Shown piece after piece: positions 24,119 to 32,803 of a stretch of 33,202 nucleotides of DNA. The position numbers and the translations under genes are program-made. How positions within the stretch are numbered: position 1 is the first letter of the stretch; each line of letters begins with the position of its first letter. Source of the stretch: Alistipes sp. (lineage in GTDB: Bacteria > Bacteroidota > Bacteroidia > Bacteroidales > Rikenellaceae); assembly GCA_017504265.1 (NCBI GenBank), contig JAFVRN010000001.1, positions 1-33,202 on the forward strand, given 5' to 3'. The notes under the pieces were generated by a model. The model had not been told where the DNA came from. It saw only the letters and a program-made list of their open reading frames with translations, and did no database searches.

Positions 24119-24152
24119 CATATATTTGTGACTTCCTAAAACACTAACATAT
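24095..24152 (+). repeat. 29-bp perfect tandem duplication at the metX end
   Basis: Two identical 29-bp units, ATTTGTGACTTCCTAAAACA then CTAACATAT, at 24095-24123 and 24124-24152. The first holds the last codons and stop of metX; the second ends within the hom start codon. Confidence 0.95.
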
Positions 24153-25332
24153 GAAGAATATAAACATAGGTCTCTTCGGCTTCGGCAACGTCGGACACGG
24201 CCTTTACGACGTATTGCGTCGCATAAACTCTACGAATGTACATATCAAGCGCATATGTGTACGCCATATTGATAAGGATCGAGGCGTGAATGCCGCGTTT
24301 ACCGACAACGCCGACGACATCTTCGAGGATAAGGATATAAACCTTATAGTGGAGGTCATCGACGATGCCGATGCGGCCTACACCATCGTCAAGCGTGCGC
24401 TGATGAACCACCTCCCCGTGGTATCGGGCAACAAGAAGATGCTCGGACACCATATCTTGGAACTTATCGAGCTACAGCAGCAGTACAACACACCTCTGCT
24501 CTACGACGCTTCGGCCTGTGGCAGCATACCCGTCATACGCAACCTCGAAGAGTACTACGACAACGACCTGCTATGCTCGGTTAAGGGTATCCTCAACGGC
24601 TCGTCGAACTTCATACTATCGAAGATATTTAACGAGCATATGAGCTACGAAGATGCACTGCATCTCGCACAGAAGCTCGGCTTTGCCGAGAGCGACCCCA
24701 CGCTCGATATCGACGGTTGGGATTCGCTCTACAAGCTTATCATCATCACCATCCACGCCTTTGGCGTATATGTCGCACCGGAGCATATATTCACCTACGG
24801 CATATCTACGATGAACGACTCGGATATACGCTTTGCACGCGAGAAAGACCGCCGCATAAAGCTCGTGGCCCACGTCGAAAAGGTGGACAACAGACTTATA
24901 ATGTGCGTCATCCCGCAGCTCATATCGCGCAACAAGTATATATACAGTGTCGAGGATGAGTTCAACGGCGTGGTAATCAAGGGTCTGTTCTACGACAAGC
25001 AGTTTATGTTCGGACGTGGCGCAGGAGGACACCCCACAGGCTCGGCCGTGCTCAGCGACATCACCGCCTGCGGCTATAACTACCGCTACGAGTATAAGAA
25101 GCGTAACGACTCCGTGCTACCAATTTATACCACCGACCATACCTTCCGCGTATACTTCCGCTATAAGCATGCCGAGCAGTGCAACCTGCTACATTTTAGC
25201 AAGATACGCGAGCAGTACACATCCGAAGATTACAACTACATTGTGGGCGACGTGACTATCTCCAACCTGAAAGCACATCAGGAGGAGCTGCGTGTGAGCG
25301 ATTGCTTCGTCGCCGCATATCCGTTTGATTAG
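24151..25332 (+). CDS. hom: Homoserine dehydrogenase (no clear ACT domain)
   Basis: 393 residues. GLFGFGNVGHGLYDVL is the NAD(P)-binding start, SGNKKML the cofactor-loop segment, GILNGSSNFILSKI the substrate motif, GFAESDPTLDIDGWDSLYK holds Glu180 and the catalytic Lys195, and FGRGAGGHPTGSAV ends the catalytic part. It reduces aspartate semialdehyde to homoserine. The roughly 75 residues after that lack an obvious ACT domain, which usually binds threonine for feedback control. Standing downstream of metY and metX, it feeds homoserine into methionine. The start is 32 nt after metX, across the tandem duplication. Confidence 0.94.
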   Translation: MKNINIGLFGFGNVGHGLYDVLRRINSTNVHIKRICVRHIDKDRGVNAAFTDNADDIFEDKDINLIVEVIDDADAAYTIVKRALMNHLPVVSGNKKMLGHHILELIELQQQYNTPLLYDASACGSIPVIRNLEEYYDNDLLCSVKGILNGSSNFILSKIFNEHMSYEDALHLAQKLGFAESDPTLDIDGWDSLYKLIIITIHAFGVYVAPEHIFTYGISTMNDSDIRFAREKDRRIKLVAHVEKVDNRLIMCVIPQLISRNKYIYSVEDEFNGVVIKGLFYDKQFMFGRGAGGHPTGSAVLSDITACGYNYRYEYKKRNDSVLPIYTTDHTFRVYFRYKHAEQCNLLHFSKIREQYTSEDYNYIVGDVTISNLKAHQEELRVSDCFVAAYPFD

Positions 25333-25360
25333 AGGGGTGCAAGGCTCGGCCTTGCCCTCT
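25331..25360 (+). terminator. Hairpin at the end of hom
   Basis: AGAGG and GCAAGGC pair with GCCTTGC and CCTCT, with a GGT bulge and a 3-nt loop. The stem begins inside the hom stop codon. No U run follows. Confidence 0.5.
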
Positions 25361-25444
25361 CTTGCATAGCAGAGCGAAGTCCGACCCCGCGTTGCGTAGC
25401 GCGTAAAAAATGGTCGAGAGGTCTCCACAATCACAAAATATTTG

Positions 25445-25452
25445 TATCTTTG
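25445..25452 (+). promoter_or_regulatory. Candidate -7 promoter motif of prfC
   Basis: TATCTTTG, about 35 nt before the prfC ATG. A short direct repeat CCCGAAGATAA follows twice in the leader. Confidence 0.6.
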
Positions 25453-25487
25453 CCGCCCGAAGATAACCCGAAGATAACAATGATAGT

Positions 25488-27071
25488 ATGGCACTTATAG
25501 ATGAGATTACCAAACGACGCACCTTTGCCGTCATAGCCCACCCCGATGCGGGTAAAACAACGCTTACAGAGAAGCTTCTGCTATTCGGTGGCGCGATACA
25601 CGTTGCGGGAGCCGTTAAGAGCAACAAGATTAAGAAGGGTGCTACATCCGACTTTATGGAGATTGAGCGACAGCGCGGTATCTCGGTGGCGACATCGGTG
25701 ATGGGCTTCGAGTACAAGGACGTTAAGATTAACATCCTCGATACCCCTGGCCACGAGGACTTCGCCGAGGATACATACCGCACCCTCACGGCCGTAGACT
25801 CCGTGATAATCGTTATCGACGGTGCGAAGGGTGTCGAGACACAGACACGTCGTCTGATGGAGGTGTGCCGTATGCGCAACACCCCCGTAATAGTCTTTAT
25901 CAACAAGCTCGACCGCCCCTGCAAAGAGCCATTCGACCTGCTCGACGAGGTGGAAAACGAGCTTAAAATCAAGGTGCGACCACTGGCCTTCCCAATATCT
26001 TCGGGCGACACGTTCAAGGGTGTATACAACATCTACGAACACAACCTATCGCTATTTACATCCGACGAGCGACAGACGGCCGATGCCTCTACCGTGGAGA
26101 TAAACGACCTCGGATCGAGCGACGTAGACCACTACGTAGGTCAGAAGTATGCCCAGCAGCTGCGCGACGACGTAGATCTGGTAGAGGGCGTATACGACGC
26201 TTTCGACCGTGATGCCTACCTGCGAGGTGAGTTAGCCCCCGTATTCTTCGGCTCGGCGGTAAACAATTTCGGTGTGCGCGAACTCCTGGAGTGCTTCATA
26301 CGCATAGCCCCCTCGCCACGTAGCGCAACAACAGCAACACGCCTTGTAGAGCCATCCGAAGCCAAATTATCGGGCTTTATCTTCAAGATACACGCCAATA
26401 TGGACCCCAACCACCGCGACCGTATCGCCTTTATGAAGATATGCTCGGGTAAGTTCGAGCGTGGCAAGAACTATCTGCACGTACGTAGCGGCAAGCAGCT
26501 TAAATTCTCCTCACCCACAGCCTTTATGGCCGAGAAGAAGTCGATAATCGACGAGGCATATCCGGGCGACATCGTAGGTCTGCACGACACGGGAACATTT
26601 ATGATTGGCGATACCTTCACCGAGGGCGAGCCGCTTAAATTTACGGGTATACCCTCATTCTCACCCGAACACTTCCGCTACATAGAGAATGCCGACCCTA
26701 TGAAGTTCAAGCAGCTGGCAAAGGGTATCGACCAACTTATGGACGAGGGTGTGGCACAGCTCTTCACCTCGTCGCTTAACGGCCGCAAGATTATAGGCAC
26801 GGTAGGCGCATTGCAGTTCGAGGTCATACAATACCGTCTGGAACACGAGTATGGCGCGAAGTGCCGCTGGGAGCCTATCTCCATACACAAAGCCTGCTGG
26901 ATAGAGTCCGATAACGAGGCACAACTCGCCGACTTCAAGCGTCGTAAGCATACCAATATGGCCGTAGATAAGCACGGTCGCGATGTCTTCCTTGCCGATA
27001 CGAGCTACGCCCTGGCTATGGCTCAGGACAATTTCAAGGATATACGCTTTAAGTTTACCTCGGAGATATAG
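25488..27071 (+). CDS. prfC: Peptide chain release factor 3
   Basis: 527 residues, full length. GTPase motifs: G1 AHPDAGKTT (17-25), G3 DTPGHEDF (85-92), G4 NKLD (139-142). QRGISVATSVMGFEY is the switch region seen in RF3. C-terminal NGRKIIGTVGALQFEVIQYR is typical of RF3 rather than EF-G or Tet proteins. It recycles RF1/RF2 from the ribosome after peptide release. A MATE transporter gene starts 5 nt later and is probably cotranscribed. Confidence 0.97.
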   Translation: MALIDEITKRRTFAVIAHPDAGKTTLTEKLLLFGGAIHVAGAVKSNKIKKGATSDFMEIERQRGISVATSVMGFEYKDVKINILDTPGHEDFAEDTYRTLTAVDSVIIVIDGAKGVETQTRRLMEVCRMRNTPVIVFINKLDRPCKEPFDLLDEVENELKIKVRPLAFPISSGDTFKGVYNIYEHNLSLFTSDERQTADASTVEINDLGSSDVDHYVGQKYAQQLRDDVDLVEGVYDAFDRDAYLRGELAPVFFGSAVNNFGVRELLECFIRIAPSPRSATTATRLVEPSEAKLSGFIFKIHANMDPNHRDRIAFMKICSGKFERGKNYLHVRSGKQLKFSSPTAFMAEKKSIIDEAYPGDIVGLHDTGTFMIGDTFTEGEPLKFTGIPSFSPEHFRYIENADPMKFKQLAKGIDQLMDEGVAQLFTSSLNGRKIIGTVGALQFEVIQYRLEHEYGAKCRWEPISIHKACWIESDNEAQLADFKRRKHTNMAVDKHGRDVFLADTSYALAMAQDNFKDIRFKFTSEI

Positions 27072-27076
27072 TCGCA

Positions 27077-28459
27077 ATGTCGCTATTCGACAGATACAAG
27101 CCCTACTACCGCCGTACGCTGACTCTTGCCCTGCCCGTAGTCATAGCACAAGCAGGACAGCTCACCACACAATTTGCCGACACGGCAATGGTGGGTAACT
27201 ATGGCGGTACCGACCCCATACCACTGGCTGCCGTAGCCCTCGGCAGCTCGCTCTTTCTGCTCATCTACCTTGCAGCTATGGGACTCGCCATGGGCATAAC
27301 CCCGCCTGTCGGCGAATACTATGCACGTGGCCAGCGTCGCGAGGTGGGATTACTCTTCCAAAACTCGATACTCTACTGCGTGGCTATCGGCATTATAGCC
27401 ACCATAGGAGCCATCGCCCTACGACCATTTATCGATACGCTGGGTGCGTGGATGTCCAACGAAGGCGAAGATGTAAGCCTTGTGGCGGCTATGGCACTAC
27501 CCTACTACGATATGCTGGTGTGGAGCATTATGCCACTGATGATATTTCTCTGCATCAAGCAGTTCTTGGAGGGCATAGGCAACACAAAGGTGGCGATGTG
27601 GACCACACTCTTTGGCAACCTGCTGAACATCGTCCTAAACTACATCTTCATCTTCGGCAAGTGTGGTGCGGAGAGTATGGGTGCCGAGGGTGCAGGTCTT
27701 GCCACGTTGCTCTCGCGTGTGGCACAGATGGCAATCATCCTCGCCTACTTCTTCCTATCGCGACGACTACGCATCTACCGCGCCTTCTTCGAGCTGCGTG
27801 CTCTACGTATCGCATATCTGCGCAGCATACTGCGTATAGGCTACCCGATATCGTTTCAGATGGTGCTGGAGTCGGCAGCATTCATCCTCACTTCCATACT
27901 CTCGCTATCGTTCGGAGCAGTTGCGGCAGGTGCTATGCAGGTGGCATTCAGCATCGCCAATATGGCGTGGATGATAACCGTTGCCATAGGTTCGGCCTCG
28001 ACCATAGTCGTAGCACACGTCTACGGTGCGGGATTGCGCCACGAACTGCGCCCCACGATAAAGGCTACGTACCATCTCGGAGTGGTGTGGGCACTGTTTA
28101 TGTCGGTAGTATTTATCGTACTGCGCGACCAGATAGCCTCGCTATTCACCGACAGCACGCAGGTCGTGGCACTATGCTCGGAGCTTATGCTGCTTATCGC
28201 CATATATCAGTTCTCGGATGCCGTGCAGGGACTATCCATAAGTATGCTCCGCGGCCTTCAAGATGTCAAGATTATTATGCCAATAGTACTTCTCTCGTAC
28301 CTCGGGCTGAATATCCCTATCGGCTGCGGCCTCGCCTACGGTATGGATATGGGATGCCACGGCCTTATCATAGGTCTTATCGTCGGTCTCAGCTCGGCAG
28401 CGTTACTCACCTCGCTACGCCTACATCGCTCTATGCGCCGCTTCGAACAAGAAGAATAG
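27077..28459 (+). CDS. MATE-family efflux transporter
   Basis: 460 residues with about twelve hydrophobic helices in two similar halves. Family signs include VVIAQAGQLTTQFADTAMVG, QFLEGIGNTKVAMWTTLFGNLLNIVLNYIFIFG and GYPISFQMVLESAAF. These inner-membrane proteins export cationic drugs or metabolites in exchange for Na+ or H+. It resembles NorM-like members; the substrate cannot be told. It lies 5 nt after prfC, a pairing that may be regulatory chance. Confidence 0.93.
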   Translation: MSLFDRYKPYYRRTLTLALPVVIAQAGQLTTQFADTAMVGNYGGTDPIPLAAVALGSSLFLLIYLAAMGLAMGITPPVGEYYARGQRREVGLLFQNSILYCVAIGIIATIGAIALRPFIDTLGAWMSNEGEDVSLVAAMALPYYDMLVWSIMPLMIFLCIKQFLEGIGNTKVAMWTTLFGNLLNIVLNYIFIFGKCGAESMGAEGAGLATLLSRVAQMAIILAYFFLSRRLRIYRAFFELRALRIAYLRSILRIGYPISFQMVLESAAFILTSILSLSFGAVAAGAMQVAFSIANMAWMITVAIGSASTIVVAHVYGAGLRHELRPTIKATYHLGVVWALFMSVVFIVLRDQIASLFTDSTQVVALCSELMLLIAIYQFSDAVQGLSISMLRGLQDVKIIMPIVLLSYLGLNIPIGCGLAYGMDMGCHGLIIGLIVGLSSAALLTSLRLHRSMRRFEQEE

Positions 28460-28469
28460 TATAAATACC

Positions 28470-28489
28470 AATAAGTATTTTTACTTATT
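28470..28489 (+). terminator. Weak AT-rich hairpin after the MATE gene
   Basis: AATAAGTA pairs with TACTTATT around a 4-T loop, followed by TTACTC. Low stability. Confidence 0.3.
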
Positions 28490-28547
28490 TTACTCATCTC
28501 GCCCCACATTTTTGCCGCGCTCTACGCCCCGCAAGTCAAAAAAAGAG

Positions 28548-28555
28548 TATCTTTG
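28548..28555 (+). promoter_or_regulatory. Candidate -7 promoter motif of the spt-like gene
   Basis: TATCTTTG, about 92 nt before the ATG. The leader in between shows no clear structure. Confidence 0.55.
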
Positions 28556-28647
28556 TTCGATTATCGTCCGTGAAGTTCCCTCCGAGAGCATGCGGACACA
28601 TATCAGGCAGAAGATAAAATGATATTTTAACCAAACTTTGAGATACA

Positions 28648-29916
28648 ATGGTAGATATTTTTGAGCGTTTATCGCAGAATGCCGGTGGTCCTATCGGCCA
28701 GTATATGTCGGCCGTACACGGCTATTTCGCCTTCCCTAAGCTTGAGGGAGAGCTTGGCCCACATATGATTTTCCGTGGCAAACCCGTACTTAACTGGAGC
28801 TTGAACAACTATCTCGGCCTTGCCAACCACCCTGAGGTGCGTGAGGCAGATGCACAGGGCGGTAAGGATTTCGGTATGGCCTACCCTATGGGCGCACGTA
28901 TGATGTCGGGACAGACGAAGTATCACGAGCAGCTTGAGCGCGAGCTCGCCGAGTTCGTGGGCAAGGAGGATGCCTTCCTTCTGAATTATGGCTATCAGGG
29001 TATGATATCTATTATCGACTGCTTGCTTACTCCTCGCGACGTTGTTGTCTACGACAAGGAGTGCCACGCATGTATCATCGACGGTCTTCGTATGCACCCG
29101 GGTAAGCGTTTCACATATGCCCACAATGACGAGGAGTCATTGCGCTTGCAGCTAAAGCACGCCACCGAGCTTGCCGAGCAGCAGCGTGGTGGTGTTTTGG
29201 TTATCACCGAGGGTGTATTCGGCATGAAGGGTGACCTCGGCTTCTTGGATGTCATCGTTAAGTGCAAGAAGGATTTCAGCTTCCGTCTGTTGGTAGATGA
29301 TGCTCACGGCTTCGGAACTATGGGTAAGGGCGGCCGTGGTACAGGTGACCACTTCGGTGTTCAGGACGAGATCGATGTTCTGTTCAACACCTTCGCCAAG
29401 TCAATGGCCGGCATCGGTGCATTCGTGTCGGGTCCACGCTGGCTCATCAACCTCTTCCGCTACAATATGCGTTCACAGCTATACGCCAAGTCGTTGCCTA
29501 TGCCTATGGTTATCGGTGCATTGAAGCGTCTTGACCTCATCCGCAAGCACCCTGAGTATCAGGAGAAGTTGTGGGAGATTACACGCGCCTTGCAGAAGGG
29601 TCTTACCGACAACGGCTTCAATATCGGCGTTACACAGTCACCTGTGACCCCTATATATATGAAGGGTGGCAACGAGGAGGGTACCAACCTTATCGTAGAC
29701 CTTCGTGAGAACTACGGTCTGTTCTGCTCTATCGTTATCTATCCTGTTATTCCTAAGGGCGAGATTATCCTACGTGTCATTCCTACAGCGGCACACACCA
29801 TGGAGGATGTAGAGTACACCATCAACACCTTCAAGGCCGTACGCGACAAGTTCGAGCGTGGCGAGTATATCAAGCCTATCCCACAGATGGCCGACCCAGA
29901 CTTCAAGGTACGCTAA
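28648..29916 (+). CDS. Alpha-oxoamine synthase, serine palmitoyltransferase-like
   Basis: 422 residues. PLP motifs: KECHACIIDG (His140 stacks on PLP), LLVDDAHGFGTMG (Asp217/Asp218, His220) and NTFAKSMAGIGAFVSG (Lys251, Schiff base). Members condense an acyl-CoA or acyl-ACP with an amino acid. In gut Bacteroidales the closest type is serine palmitoyltransferase (Spt), the first step of sphingolipid synthesis. Alistipes and relatives also make sulfonolipids, which begin from cysteate, so a cysteate acyltransferase is an alternative that sequence alone does not exclude here. KBL and BioF are less likely given the length and N terminus. No neighbouring lipid gene is visible. Confidence 0.88.
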   Translation: MVDIFERLSQNAGGPIGQYMSAVHGYFAFPKLEGELGPHMIFRGKPVLNWSLNNYLGLANHPEVREADAQGGKDFGMAYPMGARMMSGQTKYHEQLERELAEFVGKEDAFLLNYGYQGMISIIDCLLTPRDVVVYDKECHACIIDGLRMHPGKRFTYAHNDEESLRLQLKHATELAEQQRGGVLVITEGVFGMKGDLGFLDVIVKCKKDFSFRLLVDDAHGFGTMGKGGRGTGDHFGVQDEIDVLFNTFAKSMAGIGAFVSGPRWLINLFRYNMRSQLYAKSLPMPMVIGALKRLDLIRKHPEYQEKLWEITRALQKGLTDNGFNIGVTQSPVTPIYMKGGNEEGTNLIVDLRENYGLFCSIVIYPVIPKGEIILRVIPTAAHTMEDVEYTINTFKAVRDKFERGEYIKPIPQMADPDFKVR

Positions 29917-29953
29917 TTGCGGGTCATATAGTAGGATTACGGAATTATATGAT

Positions 29954-29990
29954 AGGGGCTGTACATCTGTTGCGATGGGCAGCCCCTTTT
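29954..29990 (+). terminator. Terminator of the spt-like gene
   Basis: AGGGGCTG pairs with CAGCCCCT, an 18-nt loop, followed by TTT. About 40 nt after the stop codon. Confidence 0.75.
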
Positions 29991-30097
29991 AATGTTGTAT
30001 GCCAATGAGACAATATCTATTTCTGGCCCTTGCGATACTCTTCGAGGTTGCGTGGGATTTTGTTTTGCAGGGCTGCACCCTGCCACTGCGGAGCAGT

Positions 30098-30233
30098 GTG
30101 GGTCAGATGGGTTAAATGGGTCCAATGGGTTAGATGGGGATTTTCCACCGAACACACAAAACACTCCGAACCCACAAAACACACAAAACCCACCGAACCC
30201 ACCGAACCCACCGAACCCACCGAACCCACAACA
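30098..30233. repeat. Head-to-head G-rich tandem arrays
   Basis: The plus strand at 30098-30140 has degenerate ATGGGTTA-like units (about 9 nt), while 30146-30233 has the opposite polarity: CCCACCGAA-type 9-mers, exact in four units at 30189-30226. The minus strand of the second array is GGGTTCGGT repeated, with four or more G3 runs, suitable for a G-quadruplex. ORFs here are low-complexity. No gene is present in 29917-30384. Confidence 0.75.
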
Positions 30234-30259
30234 CTCGGGATAATCAGCGGTTATCCCCC

Positions 30260-30385
30260 AATTTTTGTCAGAAGGGGTTAGCTGTGGCCTCGATTAAGAG
30301 ATTGCCCCGGATGGATAGTACTTGACGTACATTCCATTCGGGGCAATGATTGAGAGGCCGCAGATGACCCCTTATCACAAAAATT
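30260..30385. repeat. Long near-palindrome of about 126 bp next to aspS
   Basis: Arms match in order: AATTTTTGT/ACAAAAATT, AAGGGGT/ACCCCTT, GGCCTC/GAGGCC, ATTGCCCCGGATGGA/TCCATTCGGGGCAAT, GTAC/GTAC around a central TTGAC. Mismatched parts are short. It ends at the aspS stop. It can serve as a terminator for both flanking genes, but the extended arms are unusually long for that. Confidence 0.8.
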
Positions 30386-32142
30386 TACTCTGGATTTACG
30401 AGCGACAAGTAAAGCTCATCAAGCTGTGCTTGTGCTACGGGTGACGGACCGTCGAGCATAACATCACGACCGGCATTGTTCTTGGGGAATGCTATGTAGT
30501 CGCGTATAGAGTCTGAGCCACCGAAGAGCGAGCAGAGACGGTCGAAGCCAAAGGCCAAGCCTCCATGTGGAGGTGCTCCAAACTTAAAGGCGTTCATAAG
30601 GAAGCCGAACTGCTCCTCGGCAGCCTCGGGTGTGAAGCCGAGAGCATCGAAGACCTTGGCTTGTAGCTCGGCATCGTGGATACGGATAGAGCCACCGCCA
30701 ATCTCGGTACCGTTACATACGAAGTCGTAGGCATTGGCACGCATCTTACCCAGCTCGCCACTATCGAAGTACTTGGCGTCCTCGGGTTTAGGCGACGTGA
30801 AGGGGTGGTGCATAGCGTAGAAACGTTGCGTCTCCTCGTCCCACTCGAACATCGGGAAATCGACAACCCACAGCGGAGCAAACTTCTTGGGGTCGCGCAG
30901 GCCAAGACGCTCGGCAACCTCCAAACGCAAGGTACATAGCTGTGTGAGGGTCTTGAACTTCTCGCCACAAAGGATAAGCACAAGGTCGCCACACTTAGCT
31001 CCCGTACGCTCTGCTATGAGCTTCAGCTCCTCGGGCGTGAAGAACTTGTCGATAGACGACTTGCAGTTACCCGCCTCGTCCACCTTGATCCATACCAGAC
31101 CCTTAGCACCCACCTGCGGACGCTTAACAAACTCGGTAAGCTCGTCTATCTGCTTGCGTGTATAGGCAGCACAGCCCTCGGCAGCGAAGCCAACGACATA
31201 TTCGGCAGAGTCGAATACCACGAAGTTGTGTCCGTGAGCCAGGTCGGTAACATCGCTGAATGTCATACCAAAGCGCAAGTCGGGTTTATCCGAGCCATAC
31301 TTCTCCATAGCTTCGATCCACGGCATACGCTGGAATGGCTCTGCAAACTCTATGTCCATCACCTCCTTGAACATATAACGTGCCCAGCGCTCGAAGATTT
31401 CGAGTACATCCTCCTGCTCTACGAACGACATCTCGCAGTCTATCTGTGTGAACTCGGGCTGGCGGTCGGCACGCAGGTCCTCATCGCGGAAGCAACGTAC
31501 AATCTGGAAGTAGCGGTCGTAGCCCGCAACCATAAGCAGCTGCTTCAACGTCTGTGGCGACTGAGGCAGTGCATAGAACTGATTGGGGTTCATACGCGAA
31601 GGTACGATGAAGTCACGAGCACCCTCGGGCGTAGACTTTATGAGGTATGGGGTCTCAATTTCGAGGAATCCCTCCTTGTCGAGGAACTGACGTACGGCCT
31701 GTGCCATACGGTGACGCAGAATCATAGCACGCTGCAACGGAGGACGACGCAGGTCGAGGTAGCGATACTTCATACGCAGGTCGTCGCCACCATCCGACTC
31801 CTCCTCGATAGTGAACGGAGGTGTCACGGCACGGTTGAGTATACGCAGGCTTGTTGCAGATATTTCGATGTCGCCTGTGGCAATCTTGCCATTCTTCGAC
31901 TGACGCTCGATGACCTTGCCCTCTACTTGCAGGACAAACTCACGGCCTACCTCTGCGGCAACAGCCTTAACCTCCTCTGCCGAGTGCTCCTCGACAACAA
32001 TCTGTGTGATACCATAGCGGTCACGCAGGTCGATAAAGGTCATAGCTCCGAGGTTACGCACCTTCTGTACCCATCCGGCAAGCGTGACGAGCTGCCCTAC
32101 ATTTGCGATGCGGAGTTCTCCGCAGGTGTGTGATCTGTACAT
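30385..32142 (-). CDS. aspS: Aspartyl-tRNA synthetase
   Basis: 585 residues, full length for the bacterial class IIb enzyme. The N-terminal OB-fold ([20 protein letters not shown]) binds the anticodon. Catalytic motifs include [24 protein letters not shown] (motif 2) and [10 protein letters not shown] (motif 3), and a GAD insertion lies between. It charges tRNA-Asp. It probably ends in the palindrome at 30260-30385 and starts from a promoter facing that of tadA. Confidence 0.98.
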   Translation of the reverse strand: MYRSHTCGELRIANVGQLVTLAGWVQKVRNLGAMTFIDLRDRYGITQIVVEEHSAEEVKAVAAEVGREFVLQVEGKVIERQSKNGKIATGDIEISATSLRILNRAVTPPFTIEEESDGGDDLRMKYRYLDLRRPPLQRAMILRHRMAQAVRQFLDKEGFLEIETPYLIKSTPEGARDFIVPSRMNPNQFYALPQSPQTLKQLLMVAGYDRYFQIVRCFRDEDLRADRQPEFTQIDCEMSFVEQEDVLEIFERWARYMFKEVMDIEFAEPFQRMPWIEAMEKYGSDKPDLRFGMTFSDVTDLAHGHNFVVFDSAEYVVGFAAEGCAAYTRKQIDELTEFVKRPQVGAKGLVWIKVDEAGNCKSSIDKFFTPEELKLIAERTGAKCGDLVLILCGEKFKTLTQLCTLRLEVAERLGLRDPKKFAPLWVVDFPMFEWDEETQRFYAMHHPFTSPKPEDAKYFDSGELGKMRANAYDFVCNGTEIGGGSIRIHDAELQAKVFDALGFTPEAAEEQFGFLMNAFKFGAPPHGGLAFGFDRLCSLFGGSDSIRDYIAFPKNNAGRDVMLDGPSPVAQAQLDELYLSLVNPE

Positions 32143-32177
32143 AGTATTATGATTTTTTTAGTTTTCCTCAAAATTTG

Positions 32178-32185
32178 TATCTTTG
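32178..32185 (+). promoter_or_regulatory. Candidate -7 promoter motif of tadA
   Basis: TATCTTTG, 42 nt before the chosen ATG at 32228. It sits 7 nt from the opposing aspS motif at 32193-32200. Confidence 0.55.
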
Positions 32186-32192
32186 CAACTCA

Positions 32193-32200
32193 CAAAGGTA
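32193..32200 (-). promoter_or_regulatory. Candidate -7 promoter motif of aspS
   Basis: Minus-strand TACCTTTG, about 50 nt before the aspS ATG. Its expected -33 region lies right of it, beside the tadA start. Confidence 0.5.
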
Positions 32201-32227
32201 ATAATTTTAGAGAAACATTGTTACGCT

Positions 32228-32689
32228 ATGGCCGAAAAAAATGCAGAACAGCAGCTCAAAGATGAAAAATATATGCGCCAGGCACTAAACGAGGCACGTC
32301 GTGCGTTGGATAATGCAGAGGTGCCCATCGGTGCTGTGGTTGTCGCCGGCGACAGGGTGATAGGCCGAGGGCACAACCTCGTAGAGCGGTTGTGCGACGC
32401 TACGGCACACGCCGAGATGCAGGCCATTACGGCAGCGATGTCGGCACTTGGAGGCAAGTACCTAAACGACTGCACGTTATATGTCACCGTCGAGCCGTGT
32501 GTGATGTGTGCCGGAGCTTTGGCGTGGAGTCAGATAGGACGCATCGTCTATGGCGCAAGCGACCCTAAGCGCGGATATTCCACCTTCTCGGAGCGGATAA
32601 TACACCCGCGCACCGAGATTAGCAGCGGCGTTCTTGGCGAGGAGTGTGAGGTGCTTATGAGGGAGTTTTTTAGCAGTTTACGCAAATAA
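32228..32689 (+). CDS. tadA: tRNA adenosine(34) deaminase
   Basis: 153 residues from the ATG at 32228 (MAEKNAEQQL). An upstream TTG at 32183 overlaps the promoter motif and was rejected. Zinc motifs are HAEMQAI (His61, catalytic Glu63) and PCVMCAGAL (Cys91, Cys94), typical of TadA. It converts A34 to inosine in tRNA-Arg(ACG), widening codon reading. A general nucleoside or guanine deaminase is less likely given the VPIGAVVV and GASDPKRGYSTF motifs. It is divergent from aspS, another tRNA-charging gene. Confidence 0.95.
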   Translation: MAEKNAEQQLKDEKYMRQALNEARRALDNAEVPIGAVVVAGDRVIGRGHNLVERLCDATAHAEMQAITAAMSALGGKYLNDCTLYVTVEPCVMCAGALAWSQIGRIVYGASDPKRGYSTFSERIIHPRTEISSGVLGEECEVLMREFFSSLRK

Positions 32690-32725
32690 GTGACTGCGAA
32701 GATTTCGTATTATATAAAAAAGTTA

Positions 32726-32733
32726 TAACTTTG
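32726..32733 (+). promoter_or_regulatory. Candidate -7 promoter motif for the TPR gene
   Basis: TAACTTTG, about 70 nt before the ATG at 32804, with TTTC at the -33 position. Confidence 0.55.
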
Positions 32734-32803
32734 CAACCACTCTCCCTGCCAATAGGCATAGAGCTACTGAAAACTATAAACTAAAACAATACTTAACAAA
32801 CTT

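Noticed and set aside
30180-30235. Possible CRISPR array
   Set aside because: Repeat unit of 9 bp without spacers; it is a simple tandem array.
31228-32133. Plus-strand ORF of 301 codons opposite aspS
   Set aside because: Antisense shadow of aspS with no motif; aspS is certain.
32183-32227. TTG start extending tadA by 15 codons
   Set aside because: It overlaps the promoter -7 motif, so it would not be transcribed.
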